IMG/VR virus record: IMGVR_UViG_3300025892_000114 | Span: 1 to 27,945 of that record | Origin: a virus | DNA: 27,945 bases | Strand: one strand, 5' to 3' | In this document: positions 15,997-23,110 of the stretch, piece after piece | How the letters are laid out: each line of letters opens with the position of its first letter | Numbering within the stretch: position 1 is the stretch's first letter | Program-made: the position numbers and the translations under genes | Notes under the pieces: generated by a model | Told to the model about the DNA's origin: nothing | Databases searched by the model: none | What the model saw: the letters and a program-made list of their open reading frames with translations, nothing else

Positions 15997-17078
15997 CCAA
16001 TTTTCTCTAGTCCCGCTAAATTATATAGGCCAGAGTAATACTCAGGCCGTGTTGCTGTTGCCATACGAAAAGCTCTGTTTGCTTCATCAAAGTCATACGG
16101 CTGTCCAGCAACCTGTAGCAAGCCCATAGGCGCTTGGTCAAGCAGCCCCATACGAGCATATGCACCAGGCTCAAAAGGTTTGAATAAAATATCTTCATCA
16201 ATTTCTTCTTCGACAGGCTCTTCTAACAAGGGAACCAGTGGCTTGACTTCTGGTTCATATCCATCACGGCCACCGTCATCGTAACCTGTGCCTTCAACGC
16301 CCTCTACAGGCATACCTGTATAAACTTCACCAAAGCCAAATGGCCCTTCATTAAAGACACCTTGTAGTTTACCGGAAGAATCAAAAACAGGCCTGCCACC
16401 TTTTTCTAATCCAGACTTTATTCTGCCAAGAGAAAATTGACCTATTGCACCAAGTTTGCCAGGAATAGATTTTGCTTGCTCCATACGACTTTCAAACGTG
16501 TCTCCTAAAAGACTAGAAAAAGCTTGGTTTACAGCAGGGTCATCAAAATAATTGGAGTAACTAGGAACCCCCATAAGCGCACTAAAATCACCGCCTCTTA
16601 AAGCAGCGGGTATAGAGCCACCAAAACGATTGGCAGAAAAAACTGAAGGAGCAAAAATATTTTTACCGTTTGCACCAAGCGAGTTGGCATAAGACTGCGC
16701 AATTCTTTGAGCGGCTGGGGTTTGTTGAAATGCCATTTCAGAAGCAGTCATCGAAGATGGCTGAGTTGCGCCACGCTCTAAAATACTTTGAACTAAATTA
16801 ACCTCAGCAGCACGAGCAGCCGCTGCTTTAGCTGACTCAAGGTTTTCACCACCAAAATCATCAGACAACCCAAAATCATTAGTGCTGTCATTGCCACCGG
16901 GGCCAGTATAATCATCACCTTCATCATAAAACGCAGGAATACCCATTGGCCCCGGCTTACCGGCACCACCATTAGCCATAAGCATCTGCGCTTCTTCGGG
17001 CGTGATGTAGGCCAGTAGGTGATCTTGCCCACGGATTTCTACGCGGCGTGGTGGGTTTTTTTCTTGCATTTTAGCCAT
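15993..17078 (-). CDS. Unknown virion-module protein with LAYITPEEAQ motif
   Basis: 361 residues; GAGG lies eight bases before the ATG. Near the N-terminus is VEIRGQDHLLAYITPEEAQM followed by a Gly/Pro segment (NGGAGKPGPMGIPAFYDEGD). I have the impression that this LAxITPEEAxxLxxxGG..GPMGIPAF pattern recurs in marine phage genomes near portal genes. The middle is low-complexity, rich in Gly, Ser, Phe and Asn. An acidic proline segment lies near residues 275-300 (VKPLVPLLEEPVEEEIDEDI). It is possibly disordered and packaged or assembly-related. No catalytic motif was seen. It lies between the portal and scaffold module, a place where some phages have a head-internal protein. Confidence 0.7.
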   Translation of the reverse strand: MAKMQEKNPPRRVEIRGQDHLLAYITPEEAQMLMANGGAGKPGPMGIPAFYDEGDDYTGPGGNDSTNDFGLSDDFGGENLESAKAAAARAAEVNLVQSILERGATQPSSMTASEMAFQQTPAAQRIAQSYANSLGANGKNIFAPSVFSANRFGGSIPAALRGGDFSALMGVPSYSNYFDDPAVNQAFSSLLGDTFESRMEQAKSIPGKLGAIGQFSLGRIKSGLEKGGRPVFDSSGKLQGVFNEGPFGFGEVYTGMPVEGVEGTGYDDGGRDGYEPEVKPLVPLLEEPVEEEIDEDILFKPFEPGAYARMGLLDQAPMGLLQVAGQPYDFDEANRAFRMATATRPEYYSGLYNLAGLEKIG

Positions 17079-17080
17079 CG

Positions 17081-19147
17081 TTACACCCTCGGCAAGTTAG
17101 TTGAAATCTGTGAGTCTGTTACAGCCTTAGCCACGCGAAGCTCTGCTTCTGCTTGCAACTCTTGACGGCGTAGCTCTATTTCCATTGCCATCTTTTCACG
17201 CTGTAGCTGTAAGTCTTGCTCCATTTTTTCGCGTTGGAGCGCAATATTTGCCTCTGCTTTTTGTTGCTCAAGAGCCTGCTGTGCTTGTGCTTTTTGCTGC
17301 TCAAGCTGCATAAGCTGCTGCATCTGCATTTGCTCTGGAGACATCTGTGGCTGCTGTTGAGCCTGCTGTTGCTCTGCCGTCATAATCTGCTGGGCATTGT
17401 TAAAGAACTGGTCAGCATCTTTAAAGCCGCCAATTTCTGCAATGCTACGAAGTGTATTAACGTACTGAGACATTGTAACAACAGGATTGTTTGGCCCTAG
17501 CTGCTGCAAGATTTGCTCTTGCTTTGTTGCAATCTGCGTCAGGAACGCAATCTTCTGCTCATCGTCAGCCGTTCCAAGCCCAACCTGCACAACAACGTCA
17601 AACTCGCTAGTCCACTCACGCGGGTCAATCGGTACAAAGTTATTACGAAGTCGCACAATGCGCGGCTTGTTATCGTACTTAGTTACTAGGTGCAGAATGC
17701 CACGGAACAAATCCTTAACACCTGTCTCAGCCATTGTACGAGCATAGCTTTCTAGCTTGACCTGTGCGCCTCTGACAGTCGCGCTAATAGCACTAGCTGT
17801 CGTAGACTGCAAGGCGTTTGCATCTAGCCCCTGTGACGCCTTGCTCATACCTGTGCGCTGCTCTTTGATGTTGTCTAAATAATCCATCAAAGGCCGGATT
17901 TCGCCGCCTACAGGGGTGCCTGTAATGGCCTGCACCATACCAGGCTGACGAGCGCGGATGATGCCACCAGCAGTGCCTTCAAGAAGGTCATCTAGATTAA
18001 CCTGACCCTCAACAGCAACCATTCGTGGCAGTGTGCTTGTATATACGCTATCCAGATACTGACGCATCAATGTAGATTTAATGACCTGCAAGTCCTCAGT
18101 CATATCGTAAATGCTGCGGCCAATGAGGCGGTGAGGCATCAGGATTGGGCTAACAACCGCAAACGGAACGTGGTCAAACGGCTCGTTATGCAGAATGTGT
18201 GATGCACCGTCACCGATAGCACAAATACGGCGGCGTTCAGCAATGCCGTCACCGTCAAAGTCCACATTCATAATGCACTCGTAATACACGACCTCACGCA
18301 AGGTGGGGTCTGCTGCATCTGTGCCTGTGCTTGCTTCTAGGTCTTGGAAACGATTTGTACGCTCTTGGTCTACGTCTAGGTCTGAAGTACCGGCGTGTGC
18401 TTCGACCTCATCGCGGTCATAGCCCATTGCTACTAGGTCAGAGACCGTCATTGTTGTGCGGTGTGCTACAAAATACGCTTCTTCTAGGCTAGTAGCGCGG
18501 CGGTTTACCAGAAACTCTTCTGGCGGTACGTTTATGACTTTAATCTTGCCCTTGCGCTCTGTGACACGGACTGACAAATCATAAGAACTCTCAAGAGGAA
18601 CCACCGTTCCATCTTCTTCCATATACGAATTAGTGACGGTTTCTTGCTGCTCAACCACATCAATATCTGGGTTAGACAAGAGCGCAGCCAGTTCATTCTC
18701 ATCAAGTCCGTTATATTCTTCTTCAGTGACATTCTCTTCTTCCTCATAGAAATACTTGACTACACCCAAACGGAAAAGCAAAGCATCTTTAAACCAATTA
18801 TATAGAACCTTATAGCCTTCATTATCGTGATTGATGATGTAGTTTACATAATCACTGACCTGTTCGGCACGTTCTACATCCTCTGCTGTGCGGGGGCTAA
18901 ATCGTACATACTTGTCGTTTGCCGTAAACACCCTCATAAGGTTCGGCATAATAGCCTCAACCGTGTCTGCTACCTCAGTGGTGACAACTGAGGAGCGACC
19001 TTGTACCTCGTTGCCAAACGGCTCACCAAGGTAGAAGTCCATAGCGCGGATACGGTCTTGAGAAAATTCACTATCGAAATGATTTAGGGCATCTGTTACT
19101 TCCGAAGAAACAATGCTGTTAAGCTGATACTCATCCATTTTTGGCAT
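17081..19147 (-). CDS. Portal protein, P22-like
   Basis: 688 residues from the ATG at 19147, chosen because GAAGGA lies eight bases before it. Other candidates are 19177 (longer) and 19138. The N-terminus reads LNSIVSSEVTDALNHFDSEF then AMDFYLGEPFGNEVQGRSSV, followed by VTTEVADTVEAIMPNLMRVF. This is the typical start of the large P22-type portal family, which forms the dodecameric DNA channel at the head vertex. The middle has IDVVEQQETVTNSYMEEDGT and PEEFLVNRRATSLEEAYFVA. The last 115 residues are Gln-, Glu- and Met-rich helices (QQLMQLEQQKAQAQQALEQQ) resembling the C-terminal helical barrel of the P22 portal (725 residues in P22). The start overlaps the upstream gene by 17 bases. Confidence 0.9.
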   Translation of the reverse strand: MPKMDEYQLNSIVSSEVTDALNHFDSEFSQDRIRAMDFYLGEPFGNEVQGRSSVVTTEVADTVEAIMPNLMRVFTANDKYVRFSPRTAEDVERAEQVSDYVNYIINHDNEGYKVLYNWFKDALLFRLGVVKYFYEEEENVTEEEYNGLDENELAALLSNPDIDVVEQQETVTNSYMEEDGTVVPLESSYDLSVRVTERKGKIKVINVPPEEFLVNRRATSLEEAYFVAHRTTMTVSDLVAMGYDRDEVEAHAGTSDLDVDQERTNRFQDLEASTGTDAADPTLREVVYYECIMNVDFDGDGIAERRRICAIGDGASHILHNEPFDHVPFAVVSPILMPHRLIGRSIYDMTEDLQVIKSTLMRQYLDSVYTSTLPRMVAVEGQVNLDDLLEGTAGGIIRARQPGMVQAITGTPVGGEIRPLMDYLDNIKEQRTGMSKASQGLDANALQSTTASAISATVRGAQVKLESYARTMAETGVKDLFRGILHLVTKYDNKPRIVRLRNNFVPIDPREWTSEFDVVVQVGLGTADDEQKIAFLTQIATKQEQILQQLGPNNPVVTMSQYVNTLRSIAEIGGFKDADQFFNNAQQIMTAEQQQAQQQPQMSPEQMQMQQLMQLEQQKAQAQQALEQQKAEANIALQREKMEQDLQLQREKMAMEIELRRQELQAEAELRVAKAVTDSQISTNLPRV

Positions 19148-19364
19148 TTGATTTTTCCTTCGGCTTGGTTTGCCCATACATACAGCAGCCAGAGCTTTTG
19201 CACATTTTCTTTGCTACACAGCCCTTGCAAGTCTTAAAACTTGGCAACGCTTCTACTTTGGCAGATGCAGAAACGGAAGCCTTTGCTATTGCTTGGGCTT
19301 CCTTGCTTAGTTCTACTGGCCTGGGGCGCTGCACAGGCGGCCTTCTCATAACTCTGGTAAACAT
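19131..19364 (-). CDS. Cys-rich basic micro-protein A (C-x2-C-x5-C-x5-C)
   Basis: 77 residues, very basic. The middle has a helical, alanine-rich part. The C-terminal third holds TCKGCVAKKMCKSSGCCMYG, with cysteines spaced 2, 5 and 5 apart (and one extra next to the last). This suggests a bound metal (zinc or iron-sulphur) and fits a knuckle rather than a long zinc ribbon. The start overlaps the upstream stop by one base (TGATG), and the end overlaps the portal start. An internal ATG at residue 6 is an alternative start. The same spacing occurs in the protein at 19570-19758. Function unknown. Confidence 0.65.
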   Translation of the reverse strand: MFTRVMRRPPVQRPRPVELSKEAQAIAKASVSASAKVEALPSFKTCKGCVAKKMCKSSGCCMYGQTKPKEKSNAKNG

Positions 19365-19573
19365 CAGTCGCTTGCGTAATTTCCTGTTTGAATCTTGCTA
19401 CGAGCAGCCGCTGCTTTTTTGCTCTTCTTAACCATACGTATTTCTGTTGCCGCATCTTCAGCCGCTGTCTGCGGCTTAATAGAGGCTGGTGTACGCATTC
19501 CAGTGAAACGCTCAATAGCACTAGGCTTTGACATTGGGATGGGTGTGCCTTTAGGTGTCTTGCCGTAGTTCAT
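19364..19573 (-). CDS. Basic micro-protein, unknown
   Basis: 69 residues with an N-terminal Pro/Gly-rich part (GKTPKGTPIPMSKPSAIERF) and a basic alanine-rich C-terminal helix (VKKSKKAAAARSKIQTG). No cysteine. The start overlaps the upstream stop as ATGA and the stop overlaps the next start as TGATG, so it is coupled on both sides. I do not recognise a family. The high lysine content suggests binding to nucleic acid or to an acidic partner, which is inference. Confidence 0.55.
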   Translation of the reverse strand: MNYGKTPKGTPIPMSKPSAIERFTGMRTPASIKPQTAAEDAATEIRMVKKSKKAAAARSKIQTGNYASD

Positions 19574-19758
19574 TTCTTTTTAGCTTTCTTTTTGAATGTT
19601 TGCTTGATAGTGCCAGTCATACCAATGCCAGTGCTAGTCATAACCGGCACAGACTCTGGTTCCTGCATAATAACAGGCTTCGCATCATTTTTATAGGCTA
19701 TACAACGTTCCTGTGCTTGACACCGTTTAGGATACGGACATTTATCACAAATAATCAT
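19570..19758 (-). CDS. Cys-rich micro-protein B (C-x2-C-x5-C-x5-C)
   Basis: 62 residues from the ATG at 19758. AAAAGGA lies six bases before it, so the longer reading from a GTG at 19779 is less likely. The start is MIICDKCPYPKRCQAQERCI, with four cysteines spaced 2, 5 and 5 apart, as in the protein at 19131-19364. The tail is lysine-only at the end (KKKAKKK). It is one base away from the previous stop. Possibly a small metal-binding protein; the CPYxxRC form is also seen in ferredoxin-like knuckles. Function unknown. Confidence 0.65.
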   Translation of the reverse strand: MIICDKCPYPKRCQAQERCIAYKNDAKPVIMQEPESVPVMTSTGIGMTGTIKQTFKKKAKKK

Positions 19759-19759
19759 A

Positions 19760-19978
19760 CTATTTCCTTTTCTTGCCACTAGCCGTTACCGACCAGTTCA
19801 CACGTTCTGGGCCTGTCTTCTTCTTGGCCTCTTGCTTGCTAATACGGCCTGCAACCTTTGCTGGTCTGCAAGCAGGGTAAGCACGTTTCTCGCCTTTCTG
19901 GCGTCCACACGGCTTTCCTGTGTTTACATCAACCCACTTGTCTTTGAACCATTTACCTAGTCCGGCTTGTGCTGGCAT
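19760..19978 (-). CDS. Basic micro-protein with GKWF..KWVDV and C-GRQKG..YPACRPA
   Basis: 72 residues. It begins MPAQAGLGKWFKDKWVDVNT then PCGRQKGEKRAYPACRPAKV. This KWxDx...CGR...KRAYPxCxPA pattern is, as far as I recall, widely spread in cyanophages and other marine phages as a small protein of unknown function. The pairing of two cysteines with many Lys/Arg suggests a small DNA- or metal-binding protein. The ATG overlaps the upstream stop by one base (TAATG). No ribosome binding site is needed if translation is coupled. Confidence 0.75.
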   Translation of the reverse strand: MPAQAGLGKWFKDKWVDVNTGKPCGRQKGEKRAYPACRPAKVAGRISKQEAKKKTGPERVNWSVTASGKKRK

Positions 19979-20148
19979 TACGCTTTCCCCACACGATTAT
20001 CTGAGCCGCCCCACTTGCCACCCTTTTCTTTGTACCACTTAGCAGCGTAGGCGTTAGCGTAAGCAGAAGGATAAGCCTTGTACTTACGCTTCGCCGCTGC
20101 TTTGGCTCGTGACCAAAGCGCAGGGTCTTTTGGCTTACTTGCCGCCAC
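19978..20148 (-). CDS. Micro-protein of the KPKDPALW...YPSAYANA type, GTG start
   Basis: The frame has no ATG between the stop at 20182-20184 and its end. The best start is the GTG at 20148 (alternatives: ATT 20151, CTG 20160), giving 56 residues. The sequence reads AASKPKDPALWSRAKAAAKR then KYKAYPSAYANAYAAKWYKE and ends in KGGKWGGSDNRVGKA. The K-DP-x-LW-xxAKxxAKxKx...YPSAYANAxAxKxYKxKGG core is a very recurrent small phage protein. The gene is therefore real even though its start is odd. It ends in TAATG with the following gene. The upstream 19-codon ORF overlaps it in another frame; see findings for a possible frameshift. Confidence 0.75.
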   Translation of the reverse strand: MAASKPKDPALWSRAKAAAKRKYKAYPSAYANAYAAKWYKEKGGKWGGSDNRVGKA

Positions 20149-20194
20149 AATACTTGCCAGTTTTTGTGTTTGATGACTTCTTCATTTTACCCAT
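20135..20194 (-). CDS. 19-codon ORF, either tiny gene or N-terminus of the next protein
   Basis: An ATG at 20194 overlaps the upstream stop as TAATG. AAGG lies ten bases before it, and the frame runs to a TAA at 20135. The peptide is MGKMKKSSNTKTGKYCGGK. Its last 14 bases overlap the start of the KPKDPALW-type gene in a different frame. The Lys/Ser/Thr-rich start looks like the natural N-terminus of that family, so this may be one gene with a one-base frameshift rather than two genes. Weak by length alone; supported by the junction and ribosome binding site. Confidence 0.4.
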   Translation of the reverse strand: MGKMKKSSNTKTGKYCGGK

Positions 20195-20475
20195 TACCAT
20201 TTCACCTTATTTGCCCAATATGCTGCTGAACATCTGCCCTTCGCAATATTCTTGGCGTGTCTTGCCTTGAATGATTTGCGCCGCGCCTTCTCTGATGCTG
20301 TACTTGGGCTTTTACCAGCACCAGAAACTCCTTGCTGACCAAAACGAATAGTTTTTACGCTGCCATCCTCACATTTAGCAACAACAACGTGGCTTTTAGT
20401 CGGGTGGCTGGGTGTACGCTTTGGCTTATTATAGCCGGATACGCCGATTCTTTCTAGTCGGGGGTCTTTAGGCAT
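20194..20475 (-). CDS. Small basic phage protein (FGQQGV..RRKSFKARH..AAYWANKVKW)
   Basis: 93 residues from the ATG at 20475. AGAGG lies nine bases before it; a TTG at 20484 would add three residues. It is strongly basic. The central and C-terminal blocks are KTIRFGQQGVSGAG, EKARRKSFKARHAKNIAKGR and SAAYWANKVKW. This signature is very frequent in marine phage genomes (podoviruses and others), mostly as a protein of unknown function. A nucleic-acid role is suggested only by charge. The start overlaps the upstream stop by eight bases. Confidence 0.8.
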   Translation of the reverse strand: MPKDPRLERIGVSGYNKPKRTPSHPTKSHVVVAKCEDGSVKTIRFGQQGVSGAGKSPSTASEKARRKSFKARHAKNIAKGRCSAAYWANKVKW

Positions 20476-20749
20476 CGTACTCAACCTCTTTGATGTTTGA
20501 TGTCTTCATCATCTCTTCAATTTCTTCTGGAACCATACCAGCGCGAAGACCAGCACTAACAGCCATACTCATACAAGCATCCATAACGTGATGCCATTTT
20601 GCTTCTGATGTGACTAGCAAACCTGCAACGTGCATTTCTAACATTGTGTTGATGGCCTCGACCATCTCCATATATTCTTCTTCAGTCTCATCAAGCTCCA
20701 CTTCAACATCTAAATGCCTGTTTGGAAACTTTATGATGTTGTCAGTCAT
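20468..20749 (-). CDS. Small acidic protein coupled to large terminase
   Basis: 93 residues from the ATG at 20749, which overlaps the large terminase stop as ATGA. AGGA lies eight bases before it. It starts MTDNIIKFPNRHLDVEVEL, then has an acidic helical part (DETEEEYMEMVEAINTMLEM), followed by WHHVMDACMSMAVSAGLRAG and EEIEEMMKTSN. Small phage proteins that begin with xNIIKFP and have two or three helices are common and unassigned. It is the only clearly acidic member of the small-gene string, so it could partner the basic ones. That is speculation. Confidence 0.7.
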   Translation of the reverse strand: MTDNIIKFPNRHLDVEVELDETEEEYMEMVEAINTMLEMHVAGLLVTSEAKWHHVMDACMSMAVSAGLRAGMVPEEIEEMMKTSNIKEVEYDA

Positions 20750-22161
20750 ACTACCCATCCTGTATTTGCCTTGAGGCTGCGCTTGCTACTATAACCTCTT
20801 GAGTAGCCGCCAGCAATGGCACCGTTTTCAGCAAAACTCAAGACAAAAGCATCTGCTACGTCTGGACTTCTCTGCCCTCTGCGCTTCATCTCGTCCTTGC
20901 TCTCGACCTTCAGCTTACCATTAGACAGGTATTTATACCTAATCGCAGTAATCTCCTGTATCAACGTAGCATCATTCGGTATATGGCAATCTCTTGCCTC
21001 AAACCATTCACGAGCATTCCAGAACAACTCATCACGAAGCCGGTTAAACCTGTCCTTCAAACTAGCTGTCTCCGACACAGATATCGCTACGGCAGGCAAG
21101 TCAAGCTCTCTTAGCCTGTCAGCGAGGCCAGCACCAATACCAATAGCATCAATATAAATGCTTTGAGGACGTAACCTGTAGTTGCAAGCCTCATACTCAG
21201 AAAGTACAATTCCTGCCATCTCCATAATATCCCTGCCCTGGTAGGTCTTAATCGGCTCAACAAGAACATTACCCTGTCTCTTAGCAATCGCACTACGGTC
21301 TGCACCAAATCTTGCAACGTCTACTCCCCATACAACCGGCATAGTGGGTGAGGCTTCGACTTCTCTCTTAGTTGCTTCTTCAACCAAATACAGCGGCAAA
21401 AGTACATCATCTGATTGCGTAGGAAATTGACCAAGGACACGCACCCTGTAAACATTAGACTCTTCACCGTATTTGTCCTTCATCTCCTCAAGAAACTGCT
21501 CAGAAACCGTGGTTGCCTCGTGACAACTCACCGTCATCGTGTGCCAACGCTCACGCTGAGAATGGTGACTATCAAAGAAAAAACCTTCAGATCGCGTAGG
21601 GTTGCCGCACATAACCGTCTTCGCACCGGCTGTAGACATAGCGCCCTCACCGACCTGGAAGACAACATCCGGTATACCTGACGCTTCTTCACACAAGAAT
21701 AACATATTCTCGGAGTGAAAGCCCTGCAAAGCCTCTGGGTTTTCCCTGCGACTTGTTCGCGCAACCGCAAAGCTGTCACTAGCCCCTTTGAGGCTAATCT
21801 TGTCGCTCTTGAACTCCAGTAACTGCTTGAAACCCTCTGGCAACTTTCTTGCCCACTTGTCAATCTCAGTCCATAGCACATCACTCAACTGATGCGCCGT
21901 GTTCGCCGTCACAGCCACCTTGCAGGGGTAATGCGTTACAAGCCACCACAGAACCAACCAACTCTGAAACGCCGTCTTACCGACACCGTGGCCAGAAGCA
22001 ATGCTAACCTTATCGTGATTTGCAACTGCCTTAAGTGCCTCGGCTTGCCACGGCTGGGGTTTTGCATTGAGAATGCTGGTGACGAATAAAACCGGGTCAT
22101 TGTGCAACTGAACGAGCAGATCAGTGTTCTCAGTCTTTTTCAACTTCAACAGCCTCCACAT
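20746..22161 (-). CDS. terL: Terminase large subunit
   Basis: 471 residues from the ATG at 22161. The upstream TTG at 22164 would add one residue, and a start within the small-subunit overlap is typical. The ATPase half has SGHGVGKT near residues 56-63 (Walker A) and LFLCEEAS near 154-161 (Walker B and catalytic Glu). The nuclease half has VWGVDVARFGADRSAI near 278 (first Asp), IYIDAIGIGAGLADRL near 335 and RSPDVADAF near 431 (last Asp). All parts expected of the headful or P22/Sf6-type packaging motor are present. It cuts the concatemer and pumps DNA through the portal. It overlaps the small subunit by 32 bases. Confidence 0.95.
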   Translation of the reverse strand: MWRLLKLKKTENTDLLVQLHNDPVLFVTSILNAKPQPWQAEALKAVANHDKVSIASGHGVGKTAFQSWLVLWWLVTHYPCKVAVTANTAHQLSDVLWTEIDKWARKLPEGFKQLLEFKSDKISLKGASDSFAVARTSRRENPEALQGFHSENMLFLCEEASGIPDVVFQVGEGAMSTAGAKTVMCGNPTRSEGFFFDSHHSQRERWHTMTVSCHEATTVSEQFLEEMKDKYGEESNVYRVRVLGQFPTQSDDVLLPLYLVEEATKREVEASPTMPVVWGVDVARFGADRSAIAKRQGNVLVEPIKTYQGRDIMEMAGIVLSEYEACNYRLRPQSIYIDAIGIGAGLADRLRELDLPAVAISVSETASLKDRFNRLRDELFWNAREWFEARDCHIPNDATLIQEITAIRYKYLSNGKLKVESKDEMKRRGQRSPDVADAFVLSFAENGAIAGGYSRGYSSKRSLKANTGWVV

Positions 22162-22594
22162 CAATGGTGTTATCTTCTAGCCGCTGACGCTCTATCTGCG
22201 CTGCTGCCAGCTTCAACTCGTCAACAAAGCTTACAACCTTATGCTCGTGTTCGACCTTCTGGTTCTCACCGTAAAACTTCGGATACAGTTTCGCTGCCCG
22301 CCACTTGTAAGTATCAATCACAACTCTCGCTTGCTGGGCGTCAAGCTCTCCATACTTCATAAGCTCAATAGCATCATCAATATCATCGTCAATCTTCTGA
22401 GCGCGAAGCTCCATAGCGACCTTGTACTGGTCGCGGAAATCAGCGTCATCACGCAGCCACTTGCTAATCGTCATAAACGTAGGGATTTGCTTGTGAGTGC
22501 AAGCCTTCCTCGCAGACATACCGTCAGAAACAAGCTCTATAAACTTCTTCTTGCCACGGTCTATCTCTTTAGGGTCAGTGATTTTACGTCCCAT
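22130..22594 (-). CDS. terS: Terminase small subunit
   Basis: 154 residues; AAAGGAG lies seven bases before the ATG. The N-terminal half fits a helix-turn-helix: KKKFIELVSDGMSARKACTH, then FMTISKWLRDDADFRDQYKV. This is the usual layout of DNA-recognition small terminases. A central helix (IDDDIDDAIELMKYGELDAQ) is followed by VIDTYKWRAAKLYPKFYGEN, a very characteristic motif of this family. The C-terminus is charged and contacts the large subunit in relatives. It is the first gene of the leftward operon, next to the divergent control region. Confidence 0.9.
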   Translation of the reverse strand: MGRKITDPKEIDRGKKKFIELVSDGMSARKACTHKQIPTFMTISKWLRDDADFRDQYKVAMELRAQKIDDDIDDAIELMKYGELDAQQARVVIDTYKWRAAKLYPKFYGENQKVEHEHKVVSFVDELKLAAAQIERQRLEDNTIDVEAVEVEKD

Positions 22595-22627
22595 TTGGCA
22601 CTCCTTTATTCGTCACATAGCAGACTT

Positions 22628-22654
22628 GATATAGCAGTGCAAGAAAACTTGCAA
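22628..22654 (-). promoter_or_regulatory. Possible promoter of the late operon with palindromic operator
   Basis: On the leftward strand TTGCAA (22654-22649) is followed after 15 bases by TATATC (22633-22628). This would start a transcript about 25 bases before the small terminase ribosome binding site. The spacer is short and the -10 only partly matches, so this is weak as a sigma-70 site. The perfect palindrome TGCAAG-AAAA-CTTGCA (22638-22653) covers the -35 and spacer and could bind a regulator. Confidence 0.3.
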
Positions 22655-22930
22655 CTTTTGGGGTGCTAGGGACGTTTTAGGCGTGGTAGAAAGAAGGGGG
22701 GGTAGAGGGGATTAGATGTGGAATGTTATATATTTATGCCGCCCCCCGCGCAGATTCGATGGGGGGTCAACCGGATTCCAGTTAACTCGCCAGATTGTTT
22801 TAGCGTGTTAGCACATTGAAACGCCGCAGAATAGCGCAGGACGCCGCCAAGGTATCGTCCAGGTTGAATCATACACGCCAGACACTAACACCAGCCAGCG
22901 GGCAAATATGGGCGATTGTCGCGCGTGTGG

Positions 22931-22939
22931 TGATATAAT
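22931..22939 (+). promoter_or_regulatory. Extended -10 promoter for the rightward cluster
   Basis: TGATATAAT is a perfect TATAAT with the TG-n extension. No good -35 is found 16-18 bases upstream, which extended -10 promoters tolerate. It points to the gene at 23111 and implies a leader of about 165 bases that includes a C-rich block and an AT-rich end. Confidence 0.45.
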
Positions 22940-23110
22940 ACCGTATAGATGTGATGCCCTTCTTTCCCCTATCCAATCCCCTAACCCATCCCCGCACCAA
23001 ACACGGCAAGCGTTGCAAGTTTTTTTCAGCGATACCGTCATTTTTTTCTTGATTATGTCAATTTATGCTTTACGGTAATACATAAGGAAACAAACAAGGA
23101 ACCCAAAACA

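Larger units (their letters stand above)
22595..23110. other. Divergent non-coding control region
   Basis: 516 bases with no convincing gene, between the leftward late operon and the rightward cluster. It holds a 16-base palindrome (22638-22653), G-runs (22696-22702, 22707-22710), a C6/G6 inverted repeat (22742-22747 with 22761-22766), an extended -10 element (22931-22939) and a C-rich block (22966-22993). The last 70 bases before the rightward gene are AT-rich. The two leftward ORF-like stretches here lack ribosome binding sites and family signals. The small-terminase binding (pac) site could also lie nearby, but nothing identifies it. Confidence 0.7.

Noticed and set aside
19234-19521. 95-residue leftward ORF
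   Set aside because: Overlaps two coupled genes on the same strand in another frame; no conserved pattern and no coupling.
19953-20150. 65-residue leftward ORF
   Set aside because: Same strand but another frame than the KPKDPALW-type gene, whose recognisable sequence fills this stretch. The ORF product is without pattern.
23005-23027. Terminator: GCAA-GCG-TTGC followed by a T-run
   Set aside because: Only four base pairs with a three-base loop, and it lies in the leader directly before the rightward genes. The T-run alone is not enough.
22808-23041. 77-residue leftward ORF in the control region
   Set aside because: No ribosome site, no family signal, and it lies across the promoter-like element and C-rich block.
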